Of a DNA stretch of 64,000 nt, positions 49,210 to 60,436 are shown piece after piece. The position numbers and the translations under genes are program-made. The notes under the pieces are model-generated. The model made no database searches. It saw nothing but the letters and a program-made list of their open reading frames with translations, and had not been told where the DNA came from. Source of the stretch: Bactrocera neohumeralis (taxonomy: Eukaryota > Arthropoda > Insecta > Diptera > Tephritidae). How positions within the stretch are numbered: the stretch's first letter is position 1; each line of letters starts with the position of its first letter. Location of the stretch: the NCBI RefSeq assembly GCF_024586455.1, contig NC_065923.1:2483501-2547500 (forward strand), given 5' to 3'.

Positions 49210-51002
49210 ATTAAGAAAATAAATTAAAAAGAAGTTGCGTGTATAGAATAAAGCGCAGCCGAACTTAAACTCTTTTGAAAGTGACGGGAATAGTTGTTTC
49301 AATAATGATAGTCATATCGTACTATTAAAAGTGTTTTTATATTTCAGAAAAGGTGATGCCCTTTCACAAAAGTATTAAATGGCAACCTTAATCAAAAAAA
49401 AAAAATTCATAAAAAATTTCCCGAACCCCTTTTGTATAAATTTTACTGATTTCATACATATGGCAACCCTCTTATACAATTTTTTATTTGAAACATTTTT
49501 AAAATTTTCTAGTTTTGTTTTTGTTTTACATTTTCTGTGTAAAACTTTTTTAACAGGTGGCAATCCACAATATTTTTTGTCTAAACTAACCTGCGTACAC
49601 ACTTGACAATACAAAACTTATTAAAATATGTTCAGTATAGAGTTCCTACGATAGCGCTGTGTATGAGACCAGTTGATCGATTTGCCATATTTAAATTCAA
49701 AAACAGTTAAAGAATTTATACATATATTTTCATCAATACAACAATTTGGTTAAGTTAGCTGCTGTTGTTTTTCTTGTTGTTCCGCCGTTATTAGGCCGCC
49801 ATTGTATTACCAAATGTTGAAAGATGTTTTGTGGCTTTGCCATAAATTGAATTTCGAGTACTTTCCCCTTCATTGTTGCTATTAGAAAGCCCCTGCAGCA
49901 GTTGATTATTGATTGAAATATTAAATAAAGTTTTATGTGTGCTTTAATTAGTACTTTTTTATTGTTCATTAGTTTCATTCTACAAATAATATTGTAGTAT
50001 TTCACAAGCCTTCGCCCCTTTTCGGTCACAACGAAGAAATTTTTCTTTTATATTACTTTATTAGTAGGTTAATGCCTTGACCTTCAACACTTTTTGTGAT
50101 CGTAAAACCTAAAGTGGTTTTTCATGTTTAAAGATCACAATGGCTCTATAAAAAATAAATTATGCAGCAAATAAACGGAAATGAAAATTGAAGAACGATA
50201 AAATATAAGACTTTGCTATTGGAAGCTAAAACATGGAAAAGATAAAAGCTACTGCTATTTACAGTTCTGTCACATTCTTGACCCTGTTGGCACCAATGTC
50301 CATAAATTATACATACTGTACCGTTTGAAGACAAAGAATTTACATAAAACTTATTATAATTTATAACTGTTTATAATTATAAAAACATAGCAGAACAGTT
50401 TTTTAACAGATTTTTTTGGATTCATGCAATATTTGACCGTTTGCTGTGATTCAAATACAAGGCTCTTAGTCGATAATTGAAGAACATACTTCTATTTTTT
50501 AAAAACCAAAAAAACATTTACTATTATTATTTTTTAATATCTAGTTCTGTTACCATTAGAGTTAATGTACTCTCAAGGAGGTTATGTGAAGTTATATTAA
50601 GTCGCAGGGCTGAACCACGGACAAAGGTAACAAAGCGTCCCATTTGCACCGTTATGTAGCCTTTGGTGATACACTAAACTCTTAGATTTTGATTACACGA
50701 CATTCATAAATTGAGAAGGGCTTTGAGTGTTCCGTAAATTCCTTAAGGCCGCTAGCTTCAATACGAGACATTTTACTTGGTTTTGCAAAATGTCTATCCA
50801 CCGTCAAAGCTGAGTAATGTCCAGATTTACAATTTCGGCGAGATGAACCTAAATAAGAGCTAATCCTTCGGAAGACGTTTAATGTTCCAGTAAGGCCCAG
50901 AAGTTGGAATCTTCCGAAAAATTTCTACTGAGATTTCTTCTCACACTGCGCCGTTTCGATTGATTTCTTTTCCTAAAATCAGCTAGTACACTATGCAATA
51001 TA
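49210..51002. other. AT-rich non-coding DNA
   Basis: No gene recognised. Open frames of 60-98 codons have no domain. Confidence 0.4.
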
Positions 51003-52307
51003 CCTGTGCCCAAAAATAAAGTGTATTTGTTGTATTTATTTTGAAAATTCTTTATTTATTCTTCCAAATCAATTTCATCCCCTTCAAAGTAATCCCCTCC
51101 CGATGCAATGCGCTTATGCCAACAGATTTTCCAATCTTCGAAACACTGGTTGTAGTCACTTTCCGGGATGGCCTTCAGTTCCGTCTTCGCTGCAACTTGA
51201 ATCTCCTCTATCGTATAAAAACGGTGTCCCCGGAGCGGTCTTTTGAGCTTGGTGAACAGCCAGAAGTTGCACGCCGCCAGATCAGGTGAATACGGTGGTT
51301 GCGGAACGATATGGGTTGAGTTTTTGGCGAAATGATCACGAATTACGAGGGCAGCATGGGATGGTGCATTATCGTGGTGTAAAAACAAAGAATTGTCTTT
51401 CCAAAATTCCGGCCTTTTTAGGCGGATAGCGTTATGCAAAACGACGCAAAACGTTCAAATAATATTCCTTGTTGACTGTTTGACCGGTTGGAAGGAATTC
51501 GTAATGCACAACTCCACGATAATCGAAGAAAACAGTCAACATGACCTTGATTTTTGAGTGACTTTGGCGCGATTTTTTTGGTCTCGGCTCTCTTTTGGCA
51601 CGATATTCGCTCGATTGATCGGTTGTTTCGGGGTCGTAAGTATAGATCCAAGTCTCATCGCCAGTTATAATGCGTTTCATGACACCCTGGTAGTAGGAAA
51701 ACATCGTTTCACACACTTCAACGCGACGCCTTTTTTCCAAAAAATTCAATGTTTTCGTTACCAGTCGAGATTTGAAGCGCTTGAGGCCCAAAACAGCCTT
51801 CAAAATGGTATTGGCTGAGCCTTTCGATATGCCAACTTCATCAGCAAGGTCTCTAATTGTTAATCGACGGTTTTTCAATACCAAATCTTTAATTTGTTGA
51901 ACGTGAGCTTCGGCGGTTGAGGTTGATGGTCGCCTTGGACGCTCTTCGTCTTCGACACGTTCACGGCCGGCTTGGAACTCACTATAGCACTTGTAAACAT
52001 TTTTTTTAGACATAGCCATCATCATCACCAAAGGCTTTCTGCACCATCCTCAACGTATCCGCAGCAGAAAATTGATTCCGTAAACAAAATTTAATGCAAA
52101 TTCTTTGCTCAACAAATTTCGACATCGCAAAAAACGAAAAACTCACTTTTAGCAGCTCACAAAACGACACGTATCTCAAACACTAATGAATTTTTTGACA
52201 TGAAATTTGACATAAATGTGACTGACAGTACTACCAGCCTAAACAAAAAATAATTCTCCAAATCCTTCGACACGCGCAGTTTAAATTCTTTATTTTTTGG
52301 GCACTTG
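51003..52307 (-). mobile_element. Full-length mariner element, inactive
   Basis: The 1305-bp length is normal for mariner. The left end reads CCTGTGCCCAAAAATAAAG and the right end, inverted, CAAGTGCCCAAAAAATAAAG. Both sit next to a TA (51001-51002 and 52308-52309), which is the TA target duplication. The transposase gene runs on the minus strand inside it (separate entry). The next, unrelated mariner derivative begins only 101 bp away. Confidence 0.85.
51056..52125 (-). pseudogene. Mariner transposase, frameshifted and catalytic-site mutant
   Basis: This is a cut-and-paste transposase of the IS630/Tc1/mariner superfamily. The start ATG is at 52125 (MSKFVEQRICIKF). The frame is broken near 52020 by a small insertion in a GATGATGAT run, and again near 51435 by about one base. 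The middle frame carries the DNA-binding region (LKNRRLTIRDLADEVGIS, SKGSANTILKAVLGLKRFK) and the first catalytic Asp (TGDETWIYTYDPET). The last frame carries HHDNAPSH with the second Asp, then PYSPDLAACNFWLF and the tail CFEDWKICWHKR and GDYFEGDEIDLEE. The third catalytic Asp, normally D in APCDFFLF and 34 residues after the second, is Asn (codon at 51266-51268). The protein cannot be made whole or active. Neighbours: only repeat DNA. Confidence 0.85.
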
Positions 52308-52407
52308 TATATCTCGTCGATTATGATTCTTTTTCCCATCACTACGACAAAATTAGACATTCTATGAAAGTTACACAGAACTATACTATATACATATCTC
52401 AGACATA

Positions 52408-52875
52408 CGAGGTGTGTTCAAAAAGTATCGCGAATTTAGTGTTTTTTCAAAAATTATTTATTTATTCATGAATAGCTATTTTGTCCCCTTCAAAGTAATC
52501 CCCATGAGATATTATACACTTGTGCCAACGGTTTTTCCAATCTTCGAAGCACTTCGATGCCGTCTTTATCTCGTCAAGAGAAGCGTAACGTCGTCCTTTC
52601 ATGGGCCTCTTCAGTTTAGGGAACAAGAAAAAGTCACAGGGGGCCAGATCTGGGGAATACGGTGGCTGCGGCATCATTAGTGTGTTGTTTTTTTTGGCCT
52701 AAAAGTCGCGCACAAGCAGTGATGTGTGAGCAGGGGCGTTATCGTGGTGCAAAAGCCAATTTTTGTTCTTCACGTTGACCGTTCTTCCCTGTGGCAAGAA
52801 CTCATGATGCACCACGCCCCTGCAATCGAAGAAAACTGTCAGCAAACTGTCGCGATACTTTTTGAACACACCTCG
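52408..52875 (-). mobile_element. Internally deleted mariner derivative with perfect TIRs
   Basis: The 468-bp element has perfect 26-bp inverted ends (CGAGGTGTGTTCAAAAAGTA plus six more bases) flanked by TA at 52406-52407 and 52876-52877. On the minus strand it retains the end of a mariner catalytic domain. FFDCRGVVHHEFLPQGRTVN is followed by a deletion, then NWLLHHDNAPAHTSLLVRDF, a stop, and PQPPYSPDLAPCDFFLFPKL. It then has the C-terminus CFEDWKNRWHKC and GDYFEGDKIAI. The spacing from second to third Asp is 35 residues, one more than usual. The whole N-terminal DNA-binding half is gone. The intact ends mean a related full-length transposase could have mobilised it. Its lineage differs from the 51-kb copy in both TIR and protein. 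Confidence 0.85.
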
Positions 52876-53039
52876 TAAATCAAGTGTATTTCATTTACAA
52901 TGTTAAATAATACGGGAATAAATAATTCTTCAAAGAACAAAAGGAGATATATTATAAAGATTTCCGGTAATTTAAATATAAAAGGTATTTTTTGGTTCTT
53001 GCGATTGCAAACCGTTACCAACGTAGCCAAGCTAAACAA

Positions 53040-53340
53040 GAGATTCTCTTTCATAAAAAGATCTTTATCTTGATTTCAATCAGTCAGTTTTTTGGCAGCT
53101 ATATCCCATTGTGATCTAATAATGAGAAGCTTCTTAAGGAAAAAACGTTTTGTGCAAAATTTCAGATCGATATCTCATAAACTGAGAGACTAATTCGAGT
53201 ATGTACATGCGGACAGACTGGACTGGCGAATCGACTCAGATCTTCACCGTGATAATTTAACTAATAGCATATTTCTCCGACGTTTCTCTCTGGACCTTAC
53301 ATTTTCGTGGCGAATTTAATAATCGTATAGCATGTTCGGA
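53040..53340 (-). repeat. Palindrome-start interspersed repeat, inverted copy
   Basis: The family blocks occur in inverse order: AAGCTTCTTAAGGAAAAAAC, TTTCAGATCGATATCTCATA, CATGCGGACAGACTGGACTG and CGAATCGACTCAGATC. CTGGACCTTACATTTTCGTG corresponds to the position next to the lost palindrome. Non-coding and worn. Confidence 0.45.
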
Positions 53341-55879
53341 GTATGAAAATAAAAATATATTTTTGCACGAATTTTTTACGAATTTCTAGGTTCTAAAAAT
53401 TATAAAGTGTTGTCGTCCAGGATCTCGATCATGAAATTGTTTTAGGAAAGTGTATTTGGTCGGCAAACTAAACTGATTACTGCAGCTGAGTAAAAAGTAA
53501 TACTAGAATCTTTTCTATTTGAGTTCTCATCCGATTTAAGAGTAATGTTTTTCCAGGCCAATCAATTCTCTTGAGTTCGACTGCTGCTTTGATGACTTTC
53601 CTTAGGGATCGCCATAAGCCTACTAATGTCTTTAGTACCGCCTAAGAAATAATTAGCAGCAAAAAATGGCGTCTCGAATCGTTCCCTAAAGTGCAATGCA
53701 GCGAAATTCGCCTTTCATCTGTTGAAAATCAACATTCAAAATAATCGAGAGTGAAAAATGTGAATTGCAAAAATGCTGCATCATTGGCGAGGTCTTAAAT
53801 ATCATTAAATTTGCTGTGGAATTTCCTTGCCAGCCGATCAGTAGCCATTTATAATACTTGCGTACTTAACGGTATATATGTGAGTGTGACTTTGTGGCAC
53901 GCGAAAGAACAGAAACCAATTCATGGCGAACTTTGCAATAAATTACCAGAAAACCACGCAAACAAATGTACTCAATAATGTTTCACTTTCGCCTGTGCAT
54001 TGTTTGCAATATAACTTTAATTTTCTGTGTTGTGTTGTTTTTGTAGCGTTTCAATTTTATTTCATTTTCACTTTTAATTGCCAGCTGTTGGGCCGAAACA
54101 TCTGCTACGTACAAATTTCCCAAAAAAATATTTATGTTTTCTTCAACAAATGAGTTGTACGCATAAAACAAACAAACAAACAAGCGGACAGACAAAGCAA
54201 CAACTATTTTAGCTGGTTAATATTTTTAGCCAGTGTTGCCACGTGAATGCATGCAGAGTGGCGACGGCGACGGCGACGGCGGCGGCTGTAAGGCAAATCC
54301 AATGCCGGAAATATTTGATAATATAAACGTCATTTTTTCAATTTGTTTTATTTTTGTTGCTTTTGTTGCAGGTTGTACGCACAAATCAACAAATATTGGC
54401 GTTTTCAAGATGTGCGCGCGGTCTTTCTCGTTTTTCCACCGCATTACGTCGGCGATTTGGCTAATTTTGTTGGTGCGGCGGTAAGTGCGTTTGACTGTCA
54501 CTTTCCGCCGATGCGTGTGCATGCGTGTGTGTATGCATAGAAGTGCCTATGCCTTTTATATTTATGTGCTCGTAAATTTGGACTCTCCTTTGATTTTTAA
54601 TATCATCGTGTTGTTGTTGCTTAATTTCTTTATTTCAAATTTTAATTGCGGAGCTTGGGCATCCAGCAACATGTTGATAACAAGCAGATATTTCGCAACA
54701 ACTCTAACACAAATGCGTGTAATTTAATTTCTTGAGTTCCATATTAATAATTAAAGCTTTTATGCGCGCATGGGGAATTAAAATAGAAATACCCGCAGCA
54801 GGGAGTGAGAGTTGTTGTTAATAAAAAGCATATTTACTTAATATTACGAAATGCTATGTTGGTGATGTCAGCGGGCGCAGTGTGGCCTAATTTTATTTAT
54901 TTATTTTTATTTTTGGTGCCACAGAGTTTTTTGTCTCATGCCTTCATTTGCTCATGTTTGGATTACATGTACCGATGTATAATCTGTAAGTGTTGCCACG
55001 TGTAAGCAGTTACTGCCAACAAGTTGCTTGCACCACAAAGTTTTTTCTAACGACTTTTGGGCAGCGTATTTGTCATGGGTTAATAATTCATTCTTGTTGT
55101 AGCACTTTGACGGGTCAAGCGCTTGAAATATTTCATTTGTAAATTTTCAATGCTTCGCCTCTATCGTTTGGCTGTTGCCATTAGGGGATATAGTACGGAT
55201 TAAGTGCCCAATAAATTGAGTGTGACAATTAGTTTAATGGTTTTTTTAAATAGTGTGAAATTGTTCAGTTTGAGCTAAGCTTAAAAACTCCTAGAATATT
55301 TCTTCAAATTAAATTAATTTTTTGACTTAATGGTACACATTCATCTCAAGGGATTGGTTATTTCAACAAAAAACAAAATGAAAACAATAAAATAAAATAA
55401 TTTTGATAACAAGGCATTAAATTTGTTGAAGAGATGGTTAAGTCACAGTATTATTTAAAATTCTTTAAAAAAAATATTATCAGCTTAGGCTTTCTTTAGT
55501 CACTTTAATTTTAGGTTTCCTCATCCTCAGATGAAGTAGTTTTATTTTTAAACTCAAAGCCGGTGGCATCAGTCAGAATATTGGAATGAGGAATATTAAT
55601 ATATTATTTCAAATGGTGCAGTACAACTTGATTGGTTGGTTTTTTCGTTGGAAAGCGGGACGCAGGAGCACCAGAATGTAGGTGACCGTATTTAGGTCAT
55701 TATAAGGCTAATTGTGCTCCCGGAAGGTAACCAAATTAAGCCTTATTCAGCAACTGAGTAGGTTTGGTAAAAAAACTGAATTTTTTACTCCTAAGCTACC
55801 CAATGTCTTCTAAGTTAGAGTATTCGAAGGAAATGGAATATATTTGGAAGTTATTCCGTCTCAGCTGACTGAAGGCTGG
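53341..55879. other. Non-coding DNA with a GC-richer island
   Basis: No gene called. The 54230-54540 part includes a GGCGACGGCGACGGCGACGG stretch at 54260-54283 and overlapping low-complexity frames on both strands with no domain. The remainder is AT-rich. Confidence 0.4.
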
Positions 55880-56420
55880 GCATTCGAAAAACTAATATTC
55901 CAACGTCATTACGCCGAATCCACTGAAGGTGGAATTTTAAGTAAGGCAGGTAACTCTGTGTGTATGTTACTAAGTTCAATTTTGCTTAGGAGCAGAAGTT
56001 TTTTAGTCTGTCCACCATCAAAGCTAGTTTGAGGTAGACCTATGTTGCAAGTAAATATTCTAAGGACTGAGGAGTTTCTTTTAAAGAAGATAGATGTTTT
56101 AGGGAAACTTAGGTGCATTGTCTTTCTGTCTACCTGAGTGGACCAACTCATCTGTCTTTAATGTTTATTTTACTCCTATATGACTGGGTGTTCCAGGTGA
56201 TATTAACCGAGTTACCCACTGAGAGTCTAGTCAGAAGTCTACTTAACAGCTTCTATTATGCCAACAATTTCGGCATAAAAGAATTGTAGTCATTTAGTTT
56301 TGAGCTATCTTCTGGGTATTGATTACTAAAGAAGCCTATTCCTGCTCCAATTTTACTCTTTGATCCGTGGGTAAACATGCATATTTCGCCGTTGAAACTG
56401 TCGTACCATTGTCCATTCTA
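55880..56420 (-). pseudogene. Non-LTR retrotransposon RNase H remnant
   Basis: On the minus strand, from about 56390: EICMFTHGSKSKIGAGIGFF, then KLNDYNSFMPKLL. These correspond to the first RNase H block (normally .FTDGSK...G.G.GV) and the DNCSVFQAE block. Further on, VNITWNTQSY and, in another frame, PSHIGVK, a stop, then KTDELVHSGR match W.PGH.G..GN..ADELA. The Asp of TDGS is His here and there are several frame breaks. The tail leads to a worn stretch rich in Lys, Leu and Ser. The reverse transcriptase was not found. Same class as the 37.7-kb remnant but on the opposite strand, with a visibly different sequence. Confidence 0.6.
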
Positions 56421-56444
56421 TTCTACTGGGGTATGAAAACATTG

Positions 56445-56570
56445 TGTTTAATTCCTTGAATACCATCCCAGACGAGGCTTATCACCAGTGTTTGGAAAAT
56501 TGGATTAAGCGTTGGCATGTTTGTATTTGTTCAGGAGCCTATTTGGAACGCGATAATAAGGATTTCTATT
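56445..56570 (+). pseudogene. Mariner C-terminal fragment
   Basis: The plus strand reads SLNTIPDEAYHQCLENWIKR then WHVCICSGAYLERDN. This is the C-terminal block of a mariner transposase (L..IP...F..CFEDWIKRWH.C....G.YFE.D). Only about 40 codons are recognisable. It lies immediately beside the inverted retrotransposon remnant and on the opposite strand. No TIR or catalytic residue is seen. Confidence 0.6.
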
Positions 56571-58299
56571 AAAATGCGTAAAAATGATTTTTGCGTTTTT
56601 AGTCAGTCCAGCTCAGATTTGACCAAATGGTATAGTTTTATCTCACTTTCTGTATTATTTTGCTCTTCTTTTGTATTTATTTCCGGGAATTGCATTAAGT
56701 ACATGGCTTCCAACTGCCACACACGACTCGACGTTAAGAAACGCTTTATAAAGCGCTCATCCGGCATAAATGAGCTTTTCAAGAGCTTGTGTGCACATGA
56801 GAGCCAGACAAATCTGCATTGATTACAGCCGTATCAGTGCTACAACAATAAAAACCGAACTGACGTAATACATGTGTGTATATGTATGACTGTGTGCGCA
56901 CGTAAATATGTAATTTTATTGCTTAAGCCTTCCAATTGACCATTAAATGGCTTACTTGAAAAGTTGAAAGCTGCTGTCAGCAGGCAAACACAATTAAAAA
57001 CTCATTACAACAAAAAAGAAATAAAAACGTTAACAACAACAACAACAAACACTGAGCTGAGCAACAATAATTCATTTGCGTTGCCATCGCCTTATCAGTG
57101 TTTACATTTTACAGTTATGCGTGCAACCAAAGTGCCAGCGTGCGTGTCTGCGTGCTGATGTGCATGTGTTGGTGTGTGATGTGTGTATTTGTTTTTGCTT
57201 CCATATGTAAATTTATATTGAACATATGTAAATGTTGTTTTTGCTTTAGTTGCGTGCGCATAATACACATGCCTGTGGTTATTCGCCACTCTATTAGACA
57301 ATTGAGTTGCTTAGTTATTCAGCAATCTCTGGCTTTAATCTGCCACATTTTCAATGACCGGCCGGTGACTGTTGATTTCAATTAAGTCATTTATATTTAT
57401 TAATATGCAACATATTTCAGCCACATTTGTTTGTCTATTTGATTTTGTTTCTATTTCTTTATTATTCTAGATTTTATTTTATTTTAGGCTGACGCCACTG
57501 TGACAATGAACTACTTGTTGCACTGTTGTTGTCTGTCGCTTAAGCACTTATCACATGCTTCCCTGCACTTTCAACCAAACACACATACGCACGCGTATAT
57601 ATGGAAATTGTTGTTTTGCCACTATATTTATATGCATACATATTTGTTGTTGTTATTTTCTCTCTGTTTTTAGAAATTGCGGTTTGTGAGTAGGAAAGTG
57701 GTCAGTTTGCATAACTGGGTAAATGCACTCGAGTGAACTCTTATGACTGCATGCACTTTAACGGTTTCACTTTTGCATATTGGAAAATTGAAAAATTATA
57801 GAAAGAATATAATAATAATTACCATAGAGTAGACACATAGGTAGAGCAGACAATGTCAATACTTATTTATATGTACATATGTATGTATATATGAAAGCGA
57901 GAGCAGCTGTGAATGAATTCGATTAGCTCTTAACCTGTTATTAGTGGCACGAATTGAAATGATTCACCCGAAAATGGTAAAAAAGCCAGGCGAAATATAT
58001 TTCGAATTTCTGTTCAGCCATCTGCGTATGCCTATTGACATAAGAAATATAATTTTCCTACATTTCTAGCGGAATTTTTACTGCAAGTTTTGAAATTTTT
58101 AATATCTTTACGAGTGTTTTTAGGCATATATTAAACCTTCCAAATTTAACTATAACAATCACGAAGAAAGGTTAAAATCAAAAATAATGTTTTTATTTAA
58201 TTTGCGGACATTTTTTGTTAAAATCCTACTTCCAAAAAATTTTTCACGGTTTCAAACAACATAGCCTAAAAATCAAAGCGCTCAAAATTCGGGCTACAT
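56571..58299. other. Non-coding DNA
   Basis: No gene called. TG/CA-rich tracts near 57140-57200 and CATA sequence near 57871-57893 give low-complexity open frames. Nothing else recognised. Confidence 0.4.
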
Positions 58300-58720
58300 T
58301 TATATCCCGAACAGGATATATTATATATATTTGTCTGCAATACCTAGGGAGAAACGTCGAAGACCCTATCAAGAGCATTATGCACCCGTCATTTTCTCCC
58401 CAAGAAGCTGTTCATTTCACGGAATCGGCAATATCAGCCTCTTACAACATATATGTAGTTGTCATACAAAATGAACAATCGGAATGATGAGCTTGTATGG
58501 AAAACTTTTTCATTTGACGAGACATCTTCAAGAAATTTTCCCCAGATTATTTCCCAGGAAAATAAAGTAATCTCCAAAAAAATTGTTTGAATCGAATCAC
58601 AACGCCATATAGCTGCCATACAAACTGAGCAATCGAAATCAAGTGCTTTAGTTAACGAGATATCTTCACATATGTACTTGGGCGTAGAATATTGTCAAAG
58701 GCAACACTACATTTTCCGAG
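58300..58720 (+). repeat. Palindrome-start interspersed repeat, copy
   Basis: It begins TATATCCCGAACAGGATATA, a worn form of the palindrome. The family blocks follow: ACGTCGAAGACCCTATCAAG, CCAAGAAGCTGTTCATTTC, GGCAATATCAGCCTCTTACA, ATGTAGTTGTCATACAAAAT and GCCATATAGCTGCCATACAA. Non-coding. The predicted frames inside are chance. Confidence 0.6.
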
Positions 58721-60289
58721 TAATATTTTTCTGGTCAGCTCGCTGTAACATATAGGTATAATATGAACTAAGCAATCCAGTGGGCAGGGGCAGAATTTTC
58801 CCTCGGTAAGGCATACCTCTCTTACGACAAATCTACAATATCTGTTGTTTAGCTTGTCCCGAAATATCAGTAAAGTCTTGCTATCAACTTGAACTTATAT
58901 TATAGACCTTGAATGAGATTCTTTCTAATGAAAAGACTTTTCAAGTTTAAGCGACAAATGTCATCAGTTATTGAGTTTGATAGGTGCTTAACTGGTAGTT
59001 CCCAGAGATTCGTAGTGGCTGTGGTTTATCCCTAAATGCAGGTGGAATTGAAAAATGCGGTTCAGTGTGGAGTCGCATTGCGGCTGGGCGCGGGATCCAC
59101 AGTATGAAAGAGATTTTAGATCGGCCACGAATTACCAACTGAAACCAAATAATGCTTGCAAAAAGCTTTTATTATTTGGGGCGCTGTTTTGATTTAGGTG
59201 CTGTTAAGCACCGTGACGTTAGGCCATTTATGGCAGGTACTCTCCTAAAACTAACGAAAGTTGGCCGATCCAGTTTATTTGAGAAGGGTTTTTAGCTTCG
59301 TTTCAATTTAAGTAAACGAAATTTAATGGTTTTTTATACAAACTGATTAGTAAACTATTACAATTTTTGGAGTTTTAGACTTCGTGACTGTATAAAGTTA
59401 TAGATGTAAGGTATGCCATAAGGTCCAAGATTCGAATATTGACGTGATTTCGAAGTTAAAGTTTAAATGTAATCGCGATCATACGCTCGGGACTAGTGAA
59501 GTGACGTCTCGATCACTTATTACTGGCTTCGAGTTCCTTTGTGATTAGACTGATTTGTTGAGCATAGTTGGTCTAAAGTTTGCTCGACAAGTGCTGACCA
59601 GATGCTAGCAACTGTGTAATCGCATGGTTCTTATAGTTTACGGTAAATCGGAAGTTCTTCGCCCTTAGAACAGTTCACCTTTCAAAGGTTTTGGAGTTCC
59701 GACACTGACCGATCTGAATTCATGCGGTAAGAAAAAATTTTATTGCATTACAGTTGCATAAGCTGCTTAGAAAATGATGAGATTGAATGAACTCTTTCTT
59801 CATGAATATGCCGCTTTTGTCAGGTGAAGGTTGAAAACCCTCAGACCCTTATTTTTATTAATCCAGGTTATATTGCGGAAATATAAATAAAGTATCTTGG
59901 TCCAAGGTGCTTTGTGATTATTATACAAATACAGAAGTTTTATTTGACTTCATTATTTATCTGCTTATGAATATGTGATCCACCGCCATCTTGGGGAAAC
60001 TCAACCTAATCTAACCTATGCAAAGTCTTAAACTATCAGAATTATACATACATAGGAGTATAACAAAAAAACGGTAATAGTCTACATTGCTTCTTGTGAA
60101 TGTGATCTCGGTTTTTACCTACTAACCTGGTGATTCGAAGAAGGCAATGAGTTTTCTTCAAAGGGGAAAGCCGTAAGTGATGGATCAAAGTTATGGAGTG
60201 GAATACTAAATACTTCCTAAGTCGAATAAAAAAGAAGAAGAAAACCAAGAAAAAGCGTTAACTTCGATTACACTAATGCAATAGTCGTC
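58721..60289. other. Non-coding DNA, unidentified
   Basis: No gene recognised. The 59.0-59.2 kb part (ATGCGGTTCAGTGTGGAGTC and GCGGCTGGGCGCGGG) is GC-richer and could be an old retroelement fragment; no domain found. Confidence 0.3.
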
Positions 60290-60436
60290 CGATCTGATAA
60301 AACTTTTCGAAGAATACTTATACCGCTGTCTTAGACATGTCTAATTTTGTGGATATATCATGTCAAATGAAAATTCTAGGTCGATATCTTGAAAACTAAG
60401 GGACTAGTTTTAATATATACAGACAGACATTAATAT
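60290..60436 (-). repeat. Palindrome-start interspersed repeat fragment, inverted
   Basis: TATATCATGTCAAATGAAAA, TAGGTCGATATCTTGAAAAC and the GGGACTAG / ACAGACAGAC blocks match the inverted copy at 53.0 kb. It stops at the left end of the Tc1-like element at about 60437, which may have inserted into it. Confidence 0.4.
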
